Source: JALSHZ01 sp964614535 (GTDB lineage Bacteria > Pseudomonadota > Gammaproteobacteria > UWMA-0217). Taken from it: a stretch of DNA of 64,000 nt. Positions 18,198-26,344 of this stretch are shown here, piece after piece. The DNA lies in the NCBI GenBank assembly GCA_964614535.1, contig CAZTOZ010000023.1:1-64000 (forward strand), written 5' to 3'. The notes below the pieces were generated by a model, which was not told where the DNA came from, did no database searches, and saw nothing but the letters and a program-made list of their open reading frames with translations. The position numbers and the translations under genes were made by a program. The first letter of the stretch is position 1, and each line of letters opens with the position of its first letter.

Positions 18198-19415
18198 ATG
18201 TCGAAAAAGAACATCAAGAAGGTCGTTCTGGCCTATTCCGGCGGGCTCGATACCTCGGTCATCGTCAAATGGCTGCAGGAGGAGTATCAATGCGAGGTGG
18301 TGACGTTCACCGCCGACATCGGTCAGGGCGAGGAGGTGGAACCGGCCCGCGCGAAGGCCGAGGCGATGGGGATCGAGGAGATCTACATCGAGGATCTTAC
18401 CGAGGAGTTCGTCCGTGATTTCGTCTATCCGATGTTTCGCGCCAACGCCATCTACGAAGGGGAGTACCTGCTCGGCACCTCGATCGCGCGTCCGCTGATC
18501 GCCAAGCGGCTGGTGGAGATCGCCAACGAGACCGGCGCCGATGCGATCGCCCACGGTGCCACCGGGAAGGGCAACGACCAGATCCGTTTCGAGCTGGGGG
18601 CCTATGCGCTCAAGCCGGGCATCCACATCATCGCGCCGTGGCGGGAGTGGGATCTCAACTCGCGCGAGTCTCTGCTGGCCTACTGCGAGAAGCATGGCAT
18701 CGCCGTCGAGCAGAAGCGGGGCCGCAAGTCGCCCTATTCGATGGATGCCAATCTGCTGCACATCTCCTACGAGGGCGGGCCGCTGGAGGACCCCTGGCGG
18801 GAGCCGGAGGCGTCGATGTGGAAGTGGACGACCGCGCCGGAGCAGGCGCCCGACGAACCCACCTACCTCGAACTGCGCTACGAGCAGGGCGACGTGGTCG
18901 CCATCGACGGGCAGGAGATGACGCCGGCGGCCGTGCTGGCGACGCTGAACCGGATCGCCGGGGAGAATGGCATCGGCCGTATCGACATCATGGAGAACCG
19001 CTATGTCGGCATGAAGTCGCGCGGTTGCTACGAGACCCCCGGCGGCACGGTGTTGCTGAAGGCGCATCGTGCCATCGAATCGATCACGCTCGATCGCGAG
19101 GCGGCCCACCTGAAGGACGAGCTGATGCCACGCTACGCCACGCTGATCTACAACGGGTACTGGTGGAGCCCGGAGCGTGAAATGCTGCAGAAGCTGATCG
19201 ATGAATCGCAACGCCACGTCAATGGCGAGGTTCGCTTGAAGCTCTACAAGGGCAGCGTCTCGGTCGTCGGTCGTCGTTCCGAGACCGACAGCCTCTTCGA
19301 CGAGAGCATCGCCACCTTCGAGGCGGACGAAGGCGCCTACGATCAGAAGGACGCCGAAGGCTTCATCAAGCTCAATGCGCTGCGGCTCAGGGTCGCGGCG
19401 GCGCGGCGGGGATAG
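18198..19415 (+). CDS. argG: Argininosuccinate synthase
   Basis: A 405-residue enzyme that joins citrulline and aspartate with ATP in arginine biosynthesis. The ATP-binding AYSGGLDTSVIVKWL is at the N-terminus. AHGATGKGNDQIRFE and the C-terminal KGSVSVVGR are family hallmarks, and YSMDANLLHISYEGGPLEDP marks the substrate region. It is of normal length and intact. The TATAAT box upstream suggests its own promoter. The mlaA gene follows 10 bases downstream and may share its transcript. No other arg gene is in the window. Confidence 0.97.
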   Translation: MSKKNIKKVVLAYSGGLDTSVIVKWLQEEYQCEVVTFTADIGQGEEVEPARAKAEAMGIEEIYIEDLTEEFVRDFVYPMFRANAIYEGEYLLGTSIARPLIAKRLVEIANETGADAIAHGATGKGNDQIRFELGAYALKPGIHIIAPWREWDLNSRESLLAYCEKHGIAVEQKRGRKSPYSMDANLLHISYEGGPLEDPWREPEASMWKWTTAPEQAPDEPTYLELRYEQGDVVAIDGQEMTPAAVLATLNRIAGENGIGRIDIMENRYVGMKSRGCYETPGGTVLLKAHRAIESITLDREAAHLKDELMPRYATLIYNGYWWSPEREMLQKLIDESQRHVNGEVRLKLYKGSVSVVGRRSETDSLFDESIATFEADEGAYDQKDAEGFIKLNALRLRVAAARRG

Positions 19416-19425
19416 GGCCGCCGCG

Positions 19426-20172
19426 ATGAGGCGCTGCTTTCGGGTCGGGCTGGTGGCGCTGGTGGTGGCGGTCTCCGGTTGTGCCACCACCGGCTCCCCC
19501 CAAGCAGACAACCCGGACCCGTGGGAGCGCTACAACCGCAAGGTCTTCCAGTTCAACAAGGCGCTCGACGACGCCGTTTTCAAACCGGTGGCCAAGGCCT
19601 ATCAGGCGATCACGCCCGATTTCATCGAAAAGGGGGTGGCCAATGTCTACTCCAACCTGTTCGATATCTCCAGCTCGCTGAACAATCTGCTCCAGGGCAA
19701 GCCGAAAATGGCCGGCAGCGACGCGGCCCGCTTCGTCATCAATTCCACCCTCGGCGTACTCGGGCTGTTCGACGTCGCCAGCAAGACCGGGCTGACGAAA
19801 CATCAGGAGGATTTCGGTCAGACACTGGCGGTCTGGGGCGTCGAGTCGGGGCCCTATCTGATGTTGCCGTTTTTTGGTCCCTCCACGTTGCGTGATGCGC
19901 CGGCGCTCGCTGTCGACTACTACAGCTATCCGCTGGCCTATGTTTCACACGATCTCACCCGCTGGGAGCTGTCGGCGATGTATTACATCGACCAGCGCTC
20001 CTATCTGCTCTATGCCGAAGAGGCGATCGGCACCGAATTCTTCGACCCCTATGCCGTCTTGAGGGATGCCTACCTCGAGCGGCGCGAGCTTCTCATTGCC
20101 GACGGTCAAGGGGTCGGCAACGACGACGATGACGATGCGATGATCCGGGAGCTCGAGGAACTCGACGACTGA
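19426..20172 (+). CDS. mlaA: Outer-membrane lipoprotein MlaA (VacJ)
   Basis: A 248-residue lipoprotein: signal MRRCFRVGLVALVVAVSGC, lipidated at Cys19. The mature protein has the MlaA pattern: DPWERYNRKVFQFN, YSNLFDISSSLNNLLQG, RFVINSTLGVLGLFDVASK, FGQTLAVWGVESGPYLMLPFFGPS and YSYPLAYV. MlaA forms a doughnut in the outer membrane that removes misplaced phospholipids from the outer leaflet and passes them to MlaC. The rest of the Mla system (mlaBCDEF) is not in the window. The acidic C-terminus contains a run of Asp residues. The start at 19426 gives a perfect signal peptide. Confidence 0.95.
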   Translation: MRRCFRVGLVALVVAVSGCATTGSPQADNPDPWERYNRKVFQFNKALDDAVFKPVAKAYQAITPDFIEKGVANVYSNLFDISSSLNNLLQGKPKMAGSDAARFVINSTLGVLGLFDVASKTGLTKHQEDFGQTLAVWGVESGPYLMLPFFGPSTLRDAPALAVDYYSYPLAYVSHDLTRWELSAMYYIDQRSYLLYAEEAIGTEFFDPYAVLRDAYLERRELLIADGQGVGNDDDDDAMIRELEELDD

Positions 20173-20298
20173 CGCCGTATTGTTGTCCCGGATTTTCCTT
20201 ATCATTCCGCGATTTGTATGCCGATGTCTCGTTCTGTGGAGGCAGATGCCAGGGGATGAACGGTCGTATAATGCGGATAAGTGACATCAAGTGGGTAG

Positions 20299-20346
20299 TG
20301 TAAGTCATTGAATTAACAATAATTTAATATTTGTGTTTGATACTAT
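20299..20346 (+). promoter_or_regulatory. AT-rich promoter with a possible GacA-type half-site
   Basis: This is a sharp AT-rich island in a GC-rich region. TGTAAG (20299-20304) is the left half of the GacA/UvrY box (TGTAAG-N6-CTTACA). An imperfect partner TTAACA lies at 20313-20318, eight bases away instead of six. A TACTAT -10-like box lies at 20341-20346, with no -35, as expected for an activator-dependent promoter. It directly precedes the GGA-rich RNA candidate. Confidence 0.4.
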
Positions 20347-20349
20347 GCG

Positions 20350-20605
20350 CGCCACAGGGAGGATCGATGCATCTTCAAGGAAGAAAAACAGCAATAGATA
20401 GCCCTCGATCAAGGGAGTGAGCAGCGGAAAAGGATGCCCACGTTTTTTCACGCCGGGCCGGCACAGGGAGTGTGGCCTCGGGCGATAGGGACGTATCGCC
20501 AGCAACGGCGCTTGCTCATGCAGATCGGCTACCGTCGGATCGGAATGGAATCCTCCTTCCGGTAGCACCATTGACAATCGGCGCCTCTGGCGCCGTTTTT
20601 CTTTT
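20350..20605 (+). ncRNA. Candidate CsrB/RsmZ-type sRNA (GGA-rich, CsrA-sequestering)
   Basis: This untranslated stretch holds eleven GGA triplets between 20350 and 20560, many in or beside hairpin loops. The clearest is GGCGATA-GGGACG-TATCGCC (20481-20500), whose loop context AUAGGGACGU is one base off the CsrA consensus ACANGGANGU. A 5' site ACAGGGAGGA is similar. Another stem, GCTACCG...CGGTAGC (20528-20566), encloses three GGA motifs. It ends in a strong intrinsic terminator and is preceded by an AT-rich promoter with a GacA-like half-site. CsrB/RsmY/RsmZ RNAs have this architecture and titrate CsrA/RsmA. A 17-codon frame at 20366 with a good ribosome-binding site lies inside; I consider it incidental. 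The exact 5' end is inferred. Confidence 0.5.
20579..20605 (+). terminator. Strong intrinsic terminator
   Basis: CGGCGCC (20579-20585), TCT, GGCGCCG (20589-20595) is followed by TTTTTCTTTT. It lies 400 bases after mlaA with no protein gene between, so it most likely ends the RNA candidate. Confidence 0.88.
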
Positions 20606-20773
20606 CCGCTGTCCGCGGAGATCGACTGGAATGCCCGGTGTGCTCTCAGGGGCACCACAAGGGTCTTGGCCGCCCCCCTTGTGCCAAGCTCCGATGTCCG
20701 ACCACCGTCTCGATCCGGCAGACGGCTCCCCCCATTGCCTTCCCTCCGTTGCCGCTGCGCGCAACGACTTTTG

Positions 20774-20802
20774 TTAGACCTGGGTCCTTATATCCGCATA
20801 AT
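20774..20802 (+). promoter_or_regulatory. Sigma-70-type promoter of the GTPase/roadblock operon
   Basis: TTAGAC (20774-20779), a 17-base spacer and CATAAT (20797-20802) give a plausible promoter and a leader of about 170 bases before the first gene at 20978. The box is bracketed by CCGC...GCGG. The sequence around it (TATCCGCATAATA) is nearly an inverted copy of TATAATGCGGATA at 20267. Confidence 0.5.
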
Positions 20803-20868
20803 AAGCGGTGCAAATTGGCCGATGAGCGGCATGCCTCTCCGGCCCCGGTGGGGGCAGGGGCGTGCCGT

Positions 20869-20897
20869 CCTCTTCGATGTCTAGGTCGTCGAAGAGG
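20869..20897 (+). other. Hairpin in the leader of the GTPase/roadblock operon
   Basis: CCTCTTCGA (20869-20877), an 11-base loop and TCGAAGAGG (20889-20897) form a perfect 9-bp stem followed by a G-run, with no T-tract. It could be a regulatory leader structure or an operator. The remainder of 20606-20977 shows an imperfect GGCAC...GTGCC stem near 20655-20693 and otherwise nothing I can name. Confidence 0.4.
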
Positions 20898-20977
20898 GGG
20901 GGCGGGCGACGAGATGGCCTGCTTCCATCGTTGGGAAGGTTCCGGGTGGATCTTTGCGACAGCCTCGGAGAACAACA

Positions 20978-22192
20978 ATGACCACGATTCAGGCGGAGTC
21001 AACCAGGCGGCCGGAGAACGGCGCCATAACGACAAGAGATCCAATGGCTCAGGAGTCCACGAAGGTGGCGCTCGTCGGCGTGGAGGCACGCTCGCGGCGG
21101 ATACTGGAGCGCATCATCACGTCGGCCGAAACGCCGCGATGTACGATCGTGGCCAGTGACGAGGCCGACGTGCTCGTCGTCGACCGCGATGGCCATCTGC
21201 CCGAGGCGGAGCTGCTCGCACTCTACGAGGGCGCTCGTCAGCCCGTCATCGTGCTGTCGGAGACGCCCGTCCGGGGGCCGAATCTCACCTGGGTGCTCAA
21301 GCCGGTACAGGCACGGGTACTGTTGCAGTCGATCTGGAAGCTGGGCCGGCAGCAGCGACGGCATGTGCAACGGCGGCGCCGGGAGAGCCTGCTGGCCGGC
21401 AGCCGGCGTGTTCGGCGTGAGGTCGATTTCCAGCTGGGAACCCGCCCGCCGGTACAGACGGCGGCGCTGGCGGCCCGCGCCAGCCGCCGTGACGAAGAGG
21501 AGCCGTCGTGCTGTGGAGCCTTTCCGGAATCGCTCTATCTGTCGGCGCAACTGCCGGCGGTGTTGCGCTACGATCCGCAGGCCCATCTTCAGAGCGTCGT
21601 TCAGGCGCTCATCGACGAATCGCGCAAGCGGGACCGGGCGGTGGTGCTGCGGGGGCTGGGGCGCGATCTGGTGGCGTTCGACGGTGGGCGGCTGGTGGCG
21701 ACCGAACTGAGTGATCTCCAGTTGCGACGGCTGGCGGGGGAGCCGATCGACCGCCGCATGCTGGTGTTTCTGTTGCTCCGTGAATCGGCCATCGACATGG
21801 CGGCCTTGCGGCGACGCGCGGTCTCCAGTGAATCGCTGCTGTGGAAGAGCGCGCTGTGGTCCTCCCAGGGGCGCTTGCCAGTCGGTACCGATCTCGACAC
21901 CCCGGTGAGCATTGCGGCCTGGCCCAATCTGACGCGGCTGGAGTTGTTTCCGCATGCCGTGCAGCTGGCGGCGTTGTGGCATCGCCAGGCCATCAGCCCG
22001 CGGGCCACGGCGGCGTTGCTGGACATCTCCTACCGCTATGTCTTCACGTTCTACAGCACCTGTCTCCAGCTCGGGCTGATCCGGGAACATTCGCGGCCCG
22101 TGGTGTTTCAGCAGCAGCACGAACGGCAGGCCGACAGAGGGTTGCTCGGCAAGATGGTCAACTACCTGCGGCGACGCCTCAAGGGGGCATGA
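20978..22192 (+). CDS. Receiver-like protein with unknown C-terminal domain, partner of GTPase/roadblock genes
   Basis: A 404-residue cytosolic protein; the ATG at 20978 follows GGAGAACAAC. Residues 25-125 resemble a response-regulator receiver: ADVLVVDRDGH at the phospho-Asp position, QPVIVLSETP at the Ser/Thr position, LKPVQARVLLQSI at the conserved Lys-Pro. The N-terminal acidic pair is missing, so phosphorylation is doubtful. A basic linker (KLGRQQRRHVQRRRRESLL) follows. The C-terminal 200 residues belong to no family I recognise. They include LPAVLRYDPQAHLQSVVQAL, and AISPRATAALLDISYRYVF that reads like a winged helix. Its stop overlaps the GTPase start, so it is coupled to it. It may be an adaptor or effector of that switch. 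Confidence 0.65.
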   Translation: MTTIQAESTRRPENGAITTRDPMAQESTKVALVGVEARSRRILERIITSAETPRCTIVASDEADVLVVDRDGHLPEAELLALYEGARQPVIVLSETPVRGPNLTWVLKPVQARVLLQSIWKLGRQQRRHVQRRRRESLLAGSRRVRREVDFQLGTRPPVQTAALAARASRRDEEEPSCCGAFPESLYLSAQLPAVLRYDPQAHLQSVVQALIDESRKRDRAVVLRGLGRDLVAFDGGRLVATELSDLQLRRLAGEPIDRRMLVFLLLRESAIDMAALRRRAVSSESLLWKSALWSSQGRLPVGTDLDTPVSIAAWPNLTRLELFPHAVQLAALWHRQAISPRATAALLDISYRYVFTFYSTCLQLGLIREHSRPVVFQQQHERQADRGLLGKMVNYLRRRLKGA

Positions 22193-22734
22193 TGCACCAC
22201 AAGATTCTCTTTACCGGCCCGGTCGGGGCCGGCAAGACCACTGCCATCGCCGCCATCAGCGACACCACGCCGGTGGCGACCGAAGCGCGGGCGCGAGACC
22301 GTACCCGTCTGCTCAAGCCCCATACGACGGTGGCGATGGACTACGGGGTGATGGAACTCGAAGGTGGGGAGAAGGTCCATCTCTATGGCACGCCGGGACA
22401 GCCCCGTTTCGATTTCATGTGGGAGATTCTCGCCGAAGGCGGTCTGGGCATCGTCCTGCTGATCGACAACAGCGCCCCCGATGCCATGTATCGGCTGCGC
22501 CAGTTTCTGCGGGTCTTTGCCGAAGTGATCGAACGGACCCGGTTGGTGGTGGGCGTCACCAAGATGGATCTGGCCCCGCAGCCGACACTCGCCGACTATC
22601 TGCGCCGGCTGTCGTCGGCGGGCATCCGGGCGCCGGTGCTGGAGGCCGATGCGCGCTCGCCCCGTGACGTGGCGCTGTTGGTGGAGGCGCTGCTCTACTG
22701 CATCGATCCCGGCATCGGTGGCGCCGACCCGTAG
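22189..22734 (+). CDS. Small Ras-like GTPase (MglA-like)
   Basis: A 181-residue P-loop protein; ATG at 22189 or the adjacent ATG at 22192. G1 is GPVGAGKTT (10-18). A conserved Thr follows in the switch region (HTTVAMDYGVMEL). G3 reads LYGTPGQPRFDFMW, with Gly-Thr in place of Asp, as in MglA-type and other prokaryotic Ras-like proteins. G4 is VTKMD. It ends with no lipid anchor. Such GTPases set cell polarity or surface motility with a roadblock-family GTPase-activating partner, and a roadblock gene follows 85 bases downstream. Function here is inferred from that pairing. Confidence 0.82.
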   Translation: MMHHKILFTGPVGAGKTTAIAAISDTTPVATEARARDRTRLLKPHTTVAMDYGVMELEGGEKVHLYGTPGQPRFDFMWEILAEGGLGIVLLIDNSAPDAMYRLRQFLRVFAEVIERTRLVVGVTKMDLAPQPTLADYLRRLSSAGIRAPVLEADARSPRDVALLVEALLYCIDPGIGGADP

Positions 22735-22819
22735 GGTCCAGGCCGGGCGGGCGCAGACAACAGAAATACAACAGACGCGCCGGTGATCGATGGCCGGCGC
22801 AACCTTGGGAGGCAGATCG

Positions 22820-23182
22820 ATGCGTGCAGAACAACTCCATGCGATTCTTCGCAAGCTCAACGCCGCCTCGGGGGAGGTCGAGGCGGCCGCGATCGTCTCT
22901 ACCGATGGCCTGGTGATGGCCTCCTATATCCCGGAGGGCATCGACGACGACCGTCTGGGAGCGATGAGCGCGGCGATGTTGTCGCTGGGCGAGCGGGCGG
23001 CGATGGAACTGGGGCGCGGTGAGCTGGAGCAGGTGCTGGTCAAGGGGCGCGACGGCTTCATCATTCTCATCCACGCCGGCCGTGATGCGGTGCTCACGGT
23101 GCTCACCTCGCGCACCGCCCGTCTCGGCCTGATCTTTCTCGACGTCAAGCGGACGGCGGCGGAGATCGCCCGGCTGATCTGA
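22820..23182 (+). CDS. Roadblock/LC7 domain protein (MglB-like)
   Basis: A 120-residue single roadblock/LC7 domain. ATG at 22820, with GGGAGG well placed upstream. Hallmarks are AAAIVSTDGLVMASYIPEG, MLSLGERAAMELGRGELEQVLVKG and IILIHAGRDAVLTVL. MglB-type proteins dimerise and act as activators of the partner Ras-like GTPase, here the product of the preceding gene. The three genes 20978-23182 form one transcript from the promoter near 20790. mpl follows after 74 bases and is probably unrelated in function. Confidence 0.86.
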   Translation: MRAEQLHAILRKLNAASGEVEAAAIVSTDGLVMASYIPEGIDDDRLGAMSAAMLSLGERAAMELGRGELEQVLVKGRDGFIILIHAGRDAVLTVLTSRTARLGLIFLDVKRTAAEIARLI

Positions 23183-23256
23183 CGCCGGCCGCCGCGCACC
23201 GTGGCGCGGTGGTTTGCTATAGTGTGCGCCCGACGGACGACGAAGTGGCGCAACTG

Positions 23257-24612
23257 ATGCATCTGCACATTCTCGGCATCGCAGGGACCTTCATGGGCGG
23301 GATCGCGCAGCTCGCCCAGGCCGCGGGGCACCGGGTCACGGGCGCGGACCAACAGGTCTATCCGCCGATGAGCGACCAGCTGGCCCAGGCGGGCATCGGC
23401 TTTCGCGAAGGCTTCGATCCGGCCCAGCTCGACGAGGAGGACCCCGATGTCGTCGTCGTCGGCAATGTGATGACGCGGGGAATGCCGGTCATCGAGCGGC
23501 TGCTCGACGGCAACCGGCGCTACACCTCCGGGCCGCAATGGCTCTACGAGCACATTCTCCAAGACCGCTGGGTGCTGGCGGTCTCCGGCACCCACGGCAA
23601 GACCTCGACGGCCTCGATGCTGGCCTGGATTCTCGAGTACGCCGGGATGAACCCCGGTTTTCTGATCGGCGGCGTGCCGGAGAACTTCGGCGTCTCGGCC
23701 CGGCTCGGCGAGGCGCCGTTCTTCGTCATCGAGGCCGATGAATACGACACGGCCTTCTTCGACAAACGCGCCAAGTTCGTCCACTACCATCCGCGCACGT
23801 TGGTCATCAACAATCTGGAGTTCGACCATGCCGACATCTACGATTCGCTCGCCGACATCCAGCGCCAGTTCCATCATCTGATCCGGATGGTGCCGCCCAG
23901 CGGCCAGATCATCCATCCGGCCGACGACGAGGCCGTCGCCGAAACCGTGGCAATGGGTTGCTGGACGGAGACCCGCCAGACGGGGCGGGCGCCCGGCTCC
24001 GGTTGGCGCTACGAGCCGCTGCTGGCCGACGGCAGCGCGCTGGAGATCTACCTCGACGACCAGCCGGTCGGCGTGTTGCGATGGCCGTTGCTCGGTCACC
24101 ACAATGCGATGAATGCGCTCTCGGCCTGCGTGGCGGCGCGTCATGCCGGCGTGCCGGTGGAGCTGGCCATCGAGGCGTTGAGTCGCTTCGAAGGGATCAA
24201 GCGGCGCCTCGAGTTGCGCGGTGAGGTGGGTGGCGTCCGTGTCTATGACGATTTTGCCCACCATCCCACGGCCATAGCCACCACGCTGGCCGCGCTGCGC
24301 CAGCGGGTCGGCGGGCAGCGCATCATTGCGGTGTTCGAGCCCCGCTCCAATACCATGCGCCGGGGTGTGCACCGCGACACGCTCGCGGCCAGTTTTGCCG
24401 CGGCCGACCGGCTGCTGGTGCTGGCACCCGACGATCTCGGCTGGGAGATCGACGCGCTCGACTATCCGCTGCCGGCGGCCTTTGCGCCGACGGTGGAGGG
24501 CGTGTTGACGCGGCTTCTTGCAACCGTCCGTCCCGGCGACCATATCGTGATCATGAGCAACGGCGGTTTCGGCGGCCTCCACCAGCGCCTGTTGGAGGCG
24601 CTCGGCGCATGA
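23257..24612 (+). CDS. mpl: UDP-N-acetylmuramate:tripeptide ligase (murein recycling)
   Basis: A 451-residue Mur-ligase-fold enzyme that attaches recycled L-Ala-gamma-D-Glu-meso-DAP to UDP-MurNAc in the cytoplasm. Mpl-specific features are MHLHILGIAGTFMGGIAQLA at the start, the ATP loop VSGTHGKTSTASMLAWI, FFVIEADEYDTAFFDKRAKF, and YDDFAHHPTAI with EPRSNTMRRGVH near the C-terminus. The ATG at 23257 begins the conserved N-terminus. It overlaps ubiX by four bases. Length and motifs are normal. Confidence 0.95.
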   Translation: MHLHILGIAGTFMGGIAQLAQAAGHRVTGADQQVYPPMSDQLAQAGIGFREGFDPAQLDEEDPDVVVVGNVMTRGMPVIERLLDGNRRYTSGPQWLYEHILQDRWVLAVSGTHGKTSTASMLAWILEYAGMNPGFLIGGVPENFGVSARLGEAPFFVIEADEYDTAFFDKRAKFVHYHPRTLVINNLEFDHADIYDSLADIQRQFHHLIRMVPPSGQIIHPADDEAVAETVAMGCWTETRQTGRAPGSGWRYEPLLADGSALEIYLDDQPVGVLRWPLLGHHNAMNALSACVAARHAGVPVELAIEALSRFEGIKRRLELRGEVGGVRVYDDFAHHPTAIATTLAALRQRVGGQRIIAVFEPRSNTMRRGVHRDTLAASFAAADRLLVLAPDDLGWEIDALDYPLPAAFAPTVEGVLTRLLATVRPGDHIVIMSNGGFGGLHQRLLEALGA

Positions 24613-25226
24613 GGCACAAACGGGCGATCACGCTGGCCCTGACCGGGGCGTCGGGCGCGCAATACGGCCTGCGTCTGCTGGAATGCCTGCTGCGCGGCGG
24701 CACGCCGGTGGACCTGATGATCTCGCAGCCGGCACAGGTGGTGATCGGGATGGAGACCGACTGGTCGCTGCCGGGACGGGCGGCCGAGATCGGGCGCTTC
24801 TTCACCGAGCGCTTCGATGTCGCTCCCGGCCTGCTCGCCGTCTGGGGCGAAAGGCAGTGGACCGCGCCGTTCGCCAGCGGCTCGGGCGTCAATCGCGCGA
24901 TGGTGATCTGCCCCTGTACCACCGGCACGCTCGCCACCGTGGCCACCGGTCAGAGCCGCAATCTGCTCGAACGGGCCGCCGATGTGACGCTGAAGGAACG
25001 TCGCAGGCTGATCGTCGTCGTGCGTGAGACGCCGCTGTCGGAGATCCATCTGCAACACATGCTGACATTGACCCGGATGGGCGCGGTGGTGTTGCCGGCC
25101 AACCCCGGCTTCTACCACCGGCCGGCGTCGGTGGAGGCGGTGATCGATTTCGTCGTGGCGCGGACGCTCGATCATCTCGACATCGAGCACGACTTGTTGC
25201 CGGTCTGGGGCGTCGGCGATGGATAG
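24609..25226 (+). CDS. ubiX: Flavin prenyltransferase UbiX
   Basis: A 205-residue enzyme that prenylates FMN to the cofactor of UbiD decarboxylases, used in ubiquinone synthesis. The FMN-binding start LALTGASGAQYGLRLLECLL is typical, as are MVICPCTTGTLATVATGQS, NLLERAADVTLKERRRLIVVVRETP and MLTLTRMGAVVLPANPGFY. A UbiD partner is not in this window. It overlaps mpl at its start (ATGA) and the LON-domain gene by eight bases at its end. Confidence 0.95.
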   Translation: MRHKRAITLALTGASGAQYGLRLLECLLRGGTPVDLMISQPAQVVIGMETDWSLPGRAAEIGRFFTERFDVAPGLLAVWGERQWTAPFASGSGVNRAMVICPCTTGTLATVATGQSRNLLERAADVTLKERRRLIVVVRETPLSEIHLQHMLTLTRMGAVVLPANPGFYHRPASVEAVIDFVVARTLDHLDIEHDLLPVWGVGDG

Positions 25227-25797
25227 CCTGCCGATCTTTCCGCTCAATGTCGTCCTGCTGCCCGGTGGCGTGCAGTCACTGCAGATCTTCGAGCCGCGCT
25301 ATATCGACATGGTCAGCCGTTGCCTGCGGGAGAACAGCGGGTTCGTCATCACGCTGATCGAACACGGTGACGAGGTGCAGCCCGATCCCGAGATCTTCAC
25401 CACCGGTGTCGAGGTGGCGATCACCGACTGGGGCCAGGGGGAGAATGGCCTGCTGAACATCGTCGTCAGGGCCCGGCGCAAGGTGGAGATCGGCATGCAC
25501 TGGAGCCGCGACGACGGCCTGATGGTCGGCAAGATCGAGCGGCTGCCGGACGAGCCGGCGCGGGCGTTGCCGCCGGAGTTCGACAGCATGGCGCGGATGC
25601 TGGGGCGCACTCTCGACGCACTCGGCGCGCCATACAATGACGAGGTCCGGCTGGACGATGCCGCCTGGGTCGGCGGCCGCCTCACCGAACTGATGCCGCT
25701 CAAGCTGGAGCGCAAGCAGGCGTTGCTGGAGCTGAACGATCCGCTGACGCGGCTGTTCATGCTGCGCGACGATATGCTCGATCTGGAGATCATCTGA
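25219..25797 (+). CDS. Stand-alone LON N-terminal (substrate-binding) domain protein
   Basis: A 192-residue protein consisting only of the LON N-terminal domain: LPIFPLNVVLLPGGVQSLQIFEPRY, GFVITLIEHGDE, GLLNIVVRARRKVEI, then a helical C-terminal part. The ATPase and protease domains of Lon are absent, which is normal for this widespread family (YbdK/PA-type LON-domain proteins). Its role is unknown; it may bind exposed protein segments. It is translationally coupled to ubiX by an eight-base overlap. Confidence 0.88.
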   Translation: MDSLPIFPLNVVLLPGGVQSLQIFEPRYIDMVSRCLRENSGFVITLIEHGDEVQPDPEIFTTGVEVAITDWGQGENGLLNIVVRARRKVEIGMHWSRDDGLMVGKIERLPDEPARALPPEFDSMARMLGRTLDALGAPYNDEVRLDDAAWVGGRLTELMPLKLERKQALLELNDPLTRLFMLRDDMLDLEII

Positions 25798-25946
25798 CCA
25801 AGGCCACGAAACCACCGGCGAGCCGGGCCCGCCGGCTGGCCAGCGCCGCCGATCTGTGGCACAGTGCGCGCCACGTTTCCACCTCGCGGCCGGCCGCGGC
25901 AGGTTGCGAATATCTTCAATCCTTTCATGATCCCAAGGAGCCTGTC

Positions 25947-26324
25947 ATGGCGACCATCAACCTCACCTCGGAAAACTTCGAATCCACGATCAAGGACAAC
26001 GACATCGTCATCCTCGACTTCTGGGCAGAGTGGTGTGGCCCCTGCAAGTCGTTCGGTCCTGTTTTCGAGGCGGCTTCCGAAAAGCATCCCGATATCGTGT
26101 TCGGCAAGATCAACACCGAGGAAGAGCAGGAGCTGGCAGCCTCCTTCCAGATTCGCTCCATCCCCACGTTGATGATCTTTCGCGAGCAGGTCATCCTCTA
26201 CTCCCAGCCGGGTGCGCTGACCGACGGGCAGCTCGAGGAGATCATCGGTCAGGTCAAGGAACTCGACATGGCCAAGGTCCACGAGGAGATCGCCCAGCAG
26301 CAGGCGCAGCAAGGCAGCGCCTGA
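25947..26324 (+). CDS. Thioredoxin
   Basis: A 125-residue cytosolic thioredoxin with the active site WAEWCGPCK (Cys30, Cys33), a cis-Pro in IRSIPTLMIF, and an Asp at the buried position (VILDFWA). The C-terminus extends about 17 residues beyond typical TrxA, in a Gln-rich tail (HEEIAQQQAQQGSA). The ribosome-binding site AAGGAG precedes the ATG. The sequence MATINLTSENFESTIKDND resembles the thioredoxin type often called TrxC/Trx-like in proteobacteria without an extra zinc domain. It reduces disulfides; partners are unknown. Confidence 0.92.
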   Translation: MATINLTSENFESTIKDNDIVILDFWAEWCGPCKSFGPVFEAASEKHPDIVFGKINTEEEQELAASFQIRSIPTLMIFREQVILYSQPGALTDGQLEEIIGQVKELDMAKVHEEIAQQQAQQGSA

Positions 26325-26344
26325 CCTGACCCGGAGGGAGGGCT

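Noticed and set aside
20366..20419. 17-codon frame with a good ribosome-binding site (MHLQGRKTAIDSPRSRE)
   Set aside because: It lies inside the hairpin- and GGA-rich RNA candidate. The AGGGAGG that looks like a ribosome-binding site is equally explained as a CsrA site. Kept as a small possibility of a leader peptide.
20305..20658. 117-codon minus-strand frame across the mlaA downstream gap
   Set aside because: Its composition follows the RNA hairpins and terminator, with no known motif and no codon bias like its neighbours.
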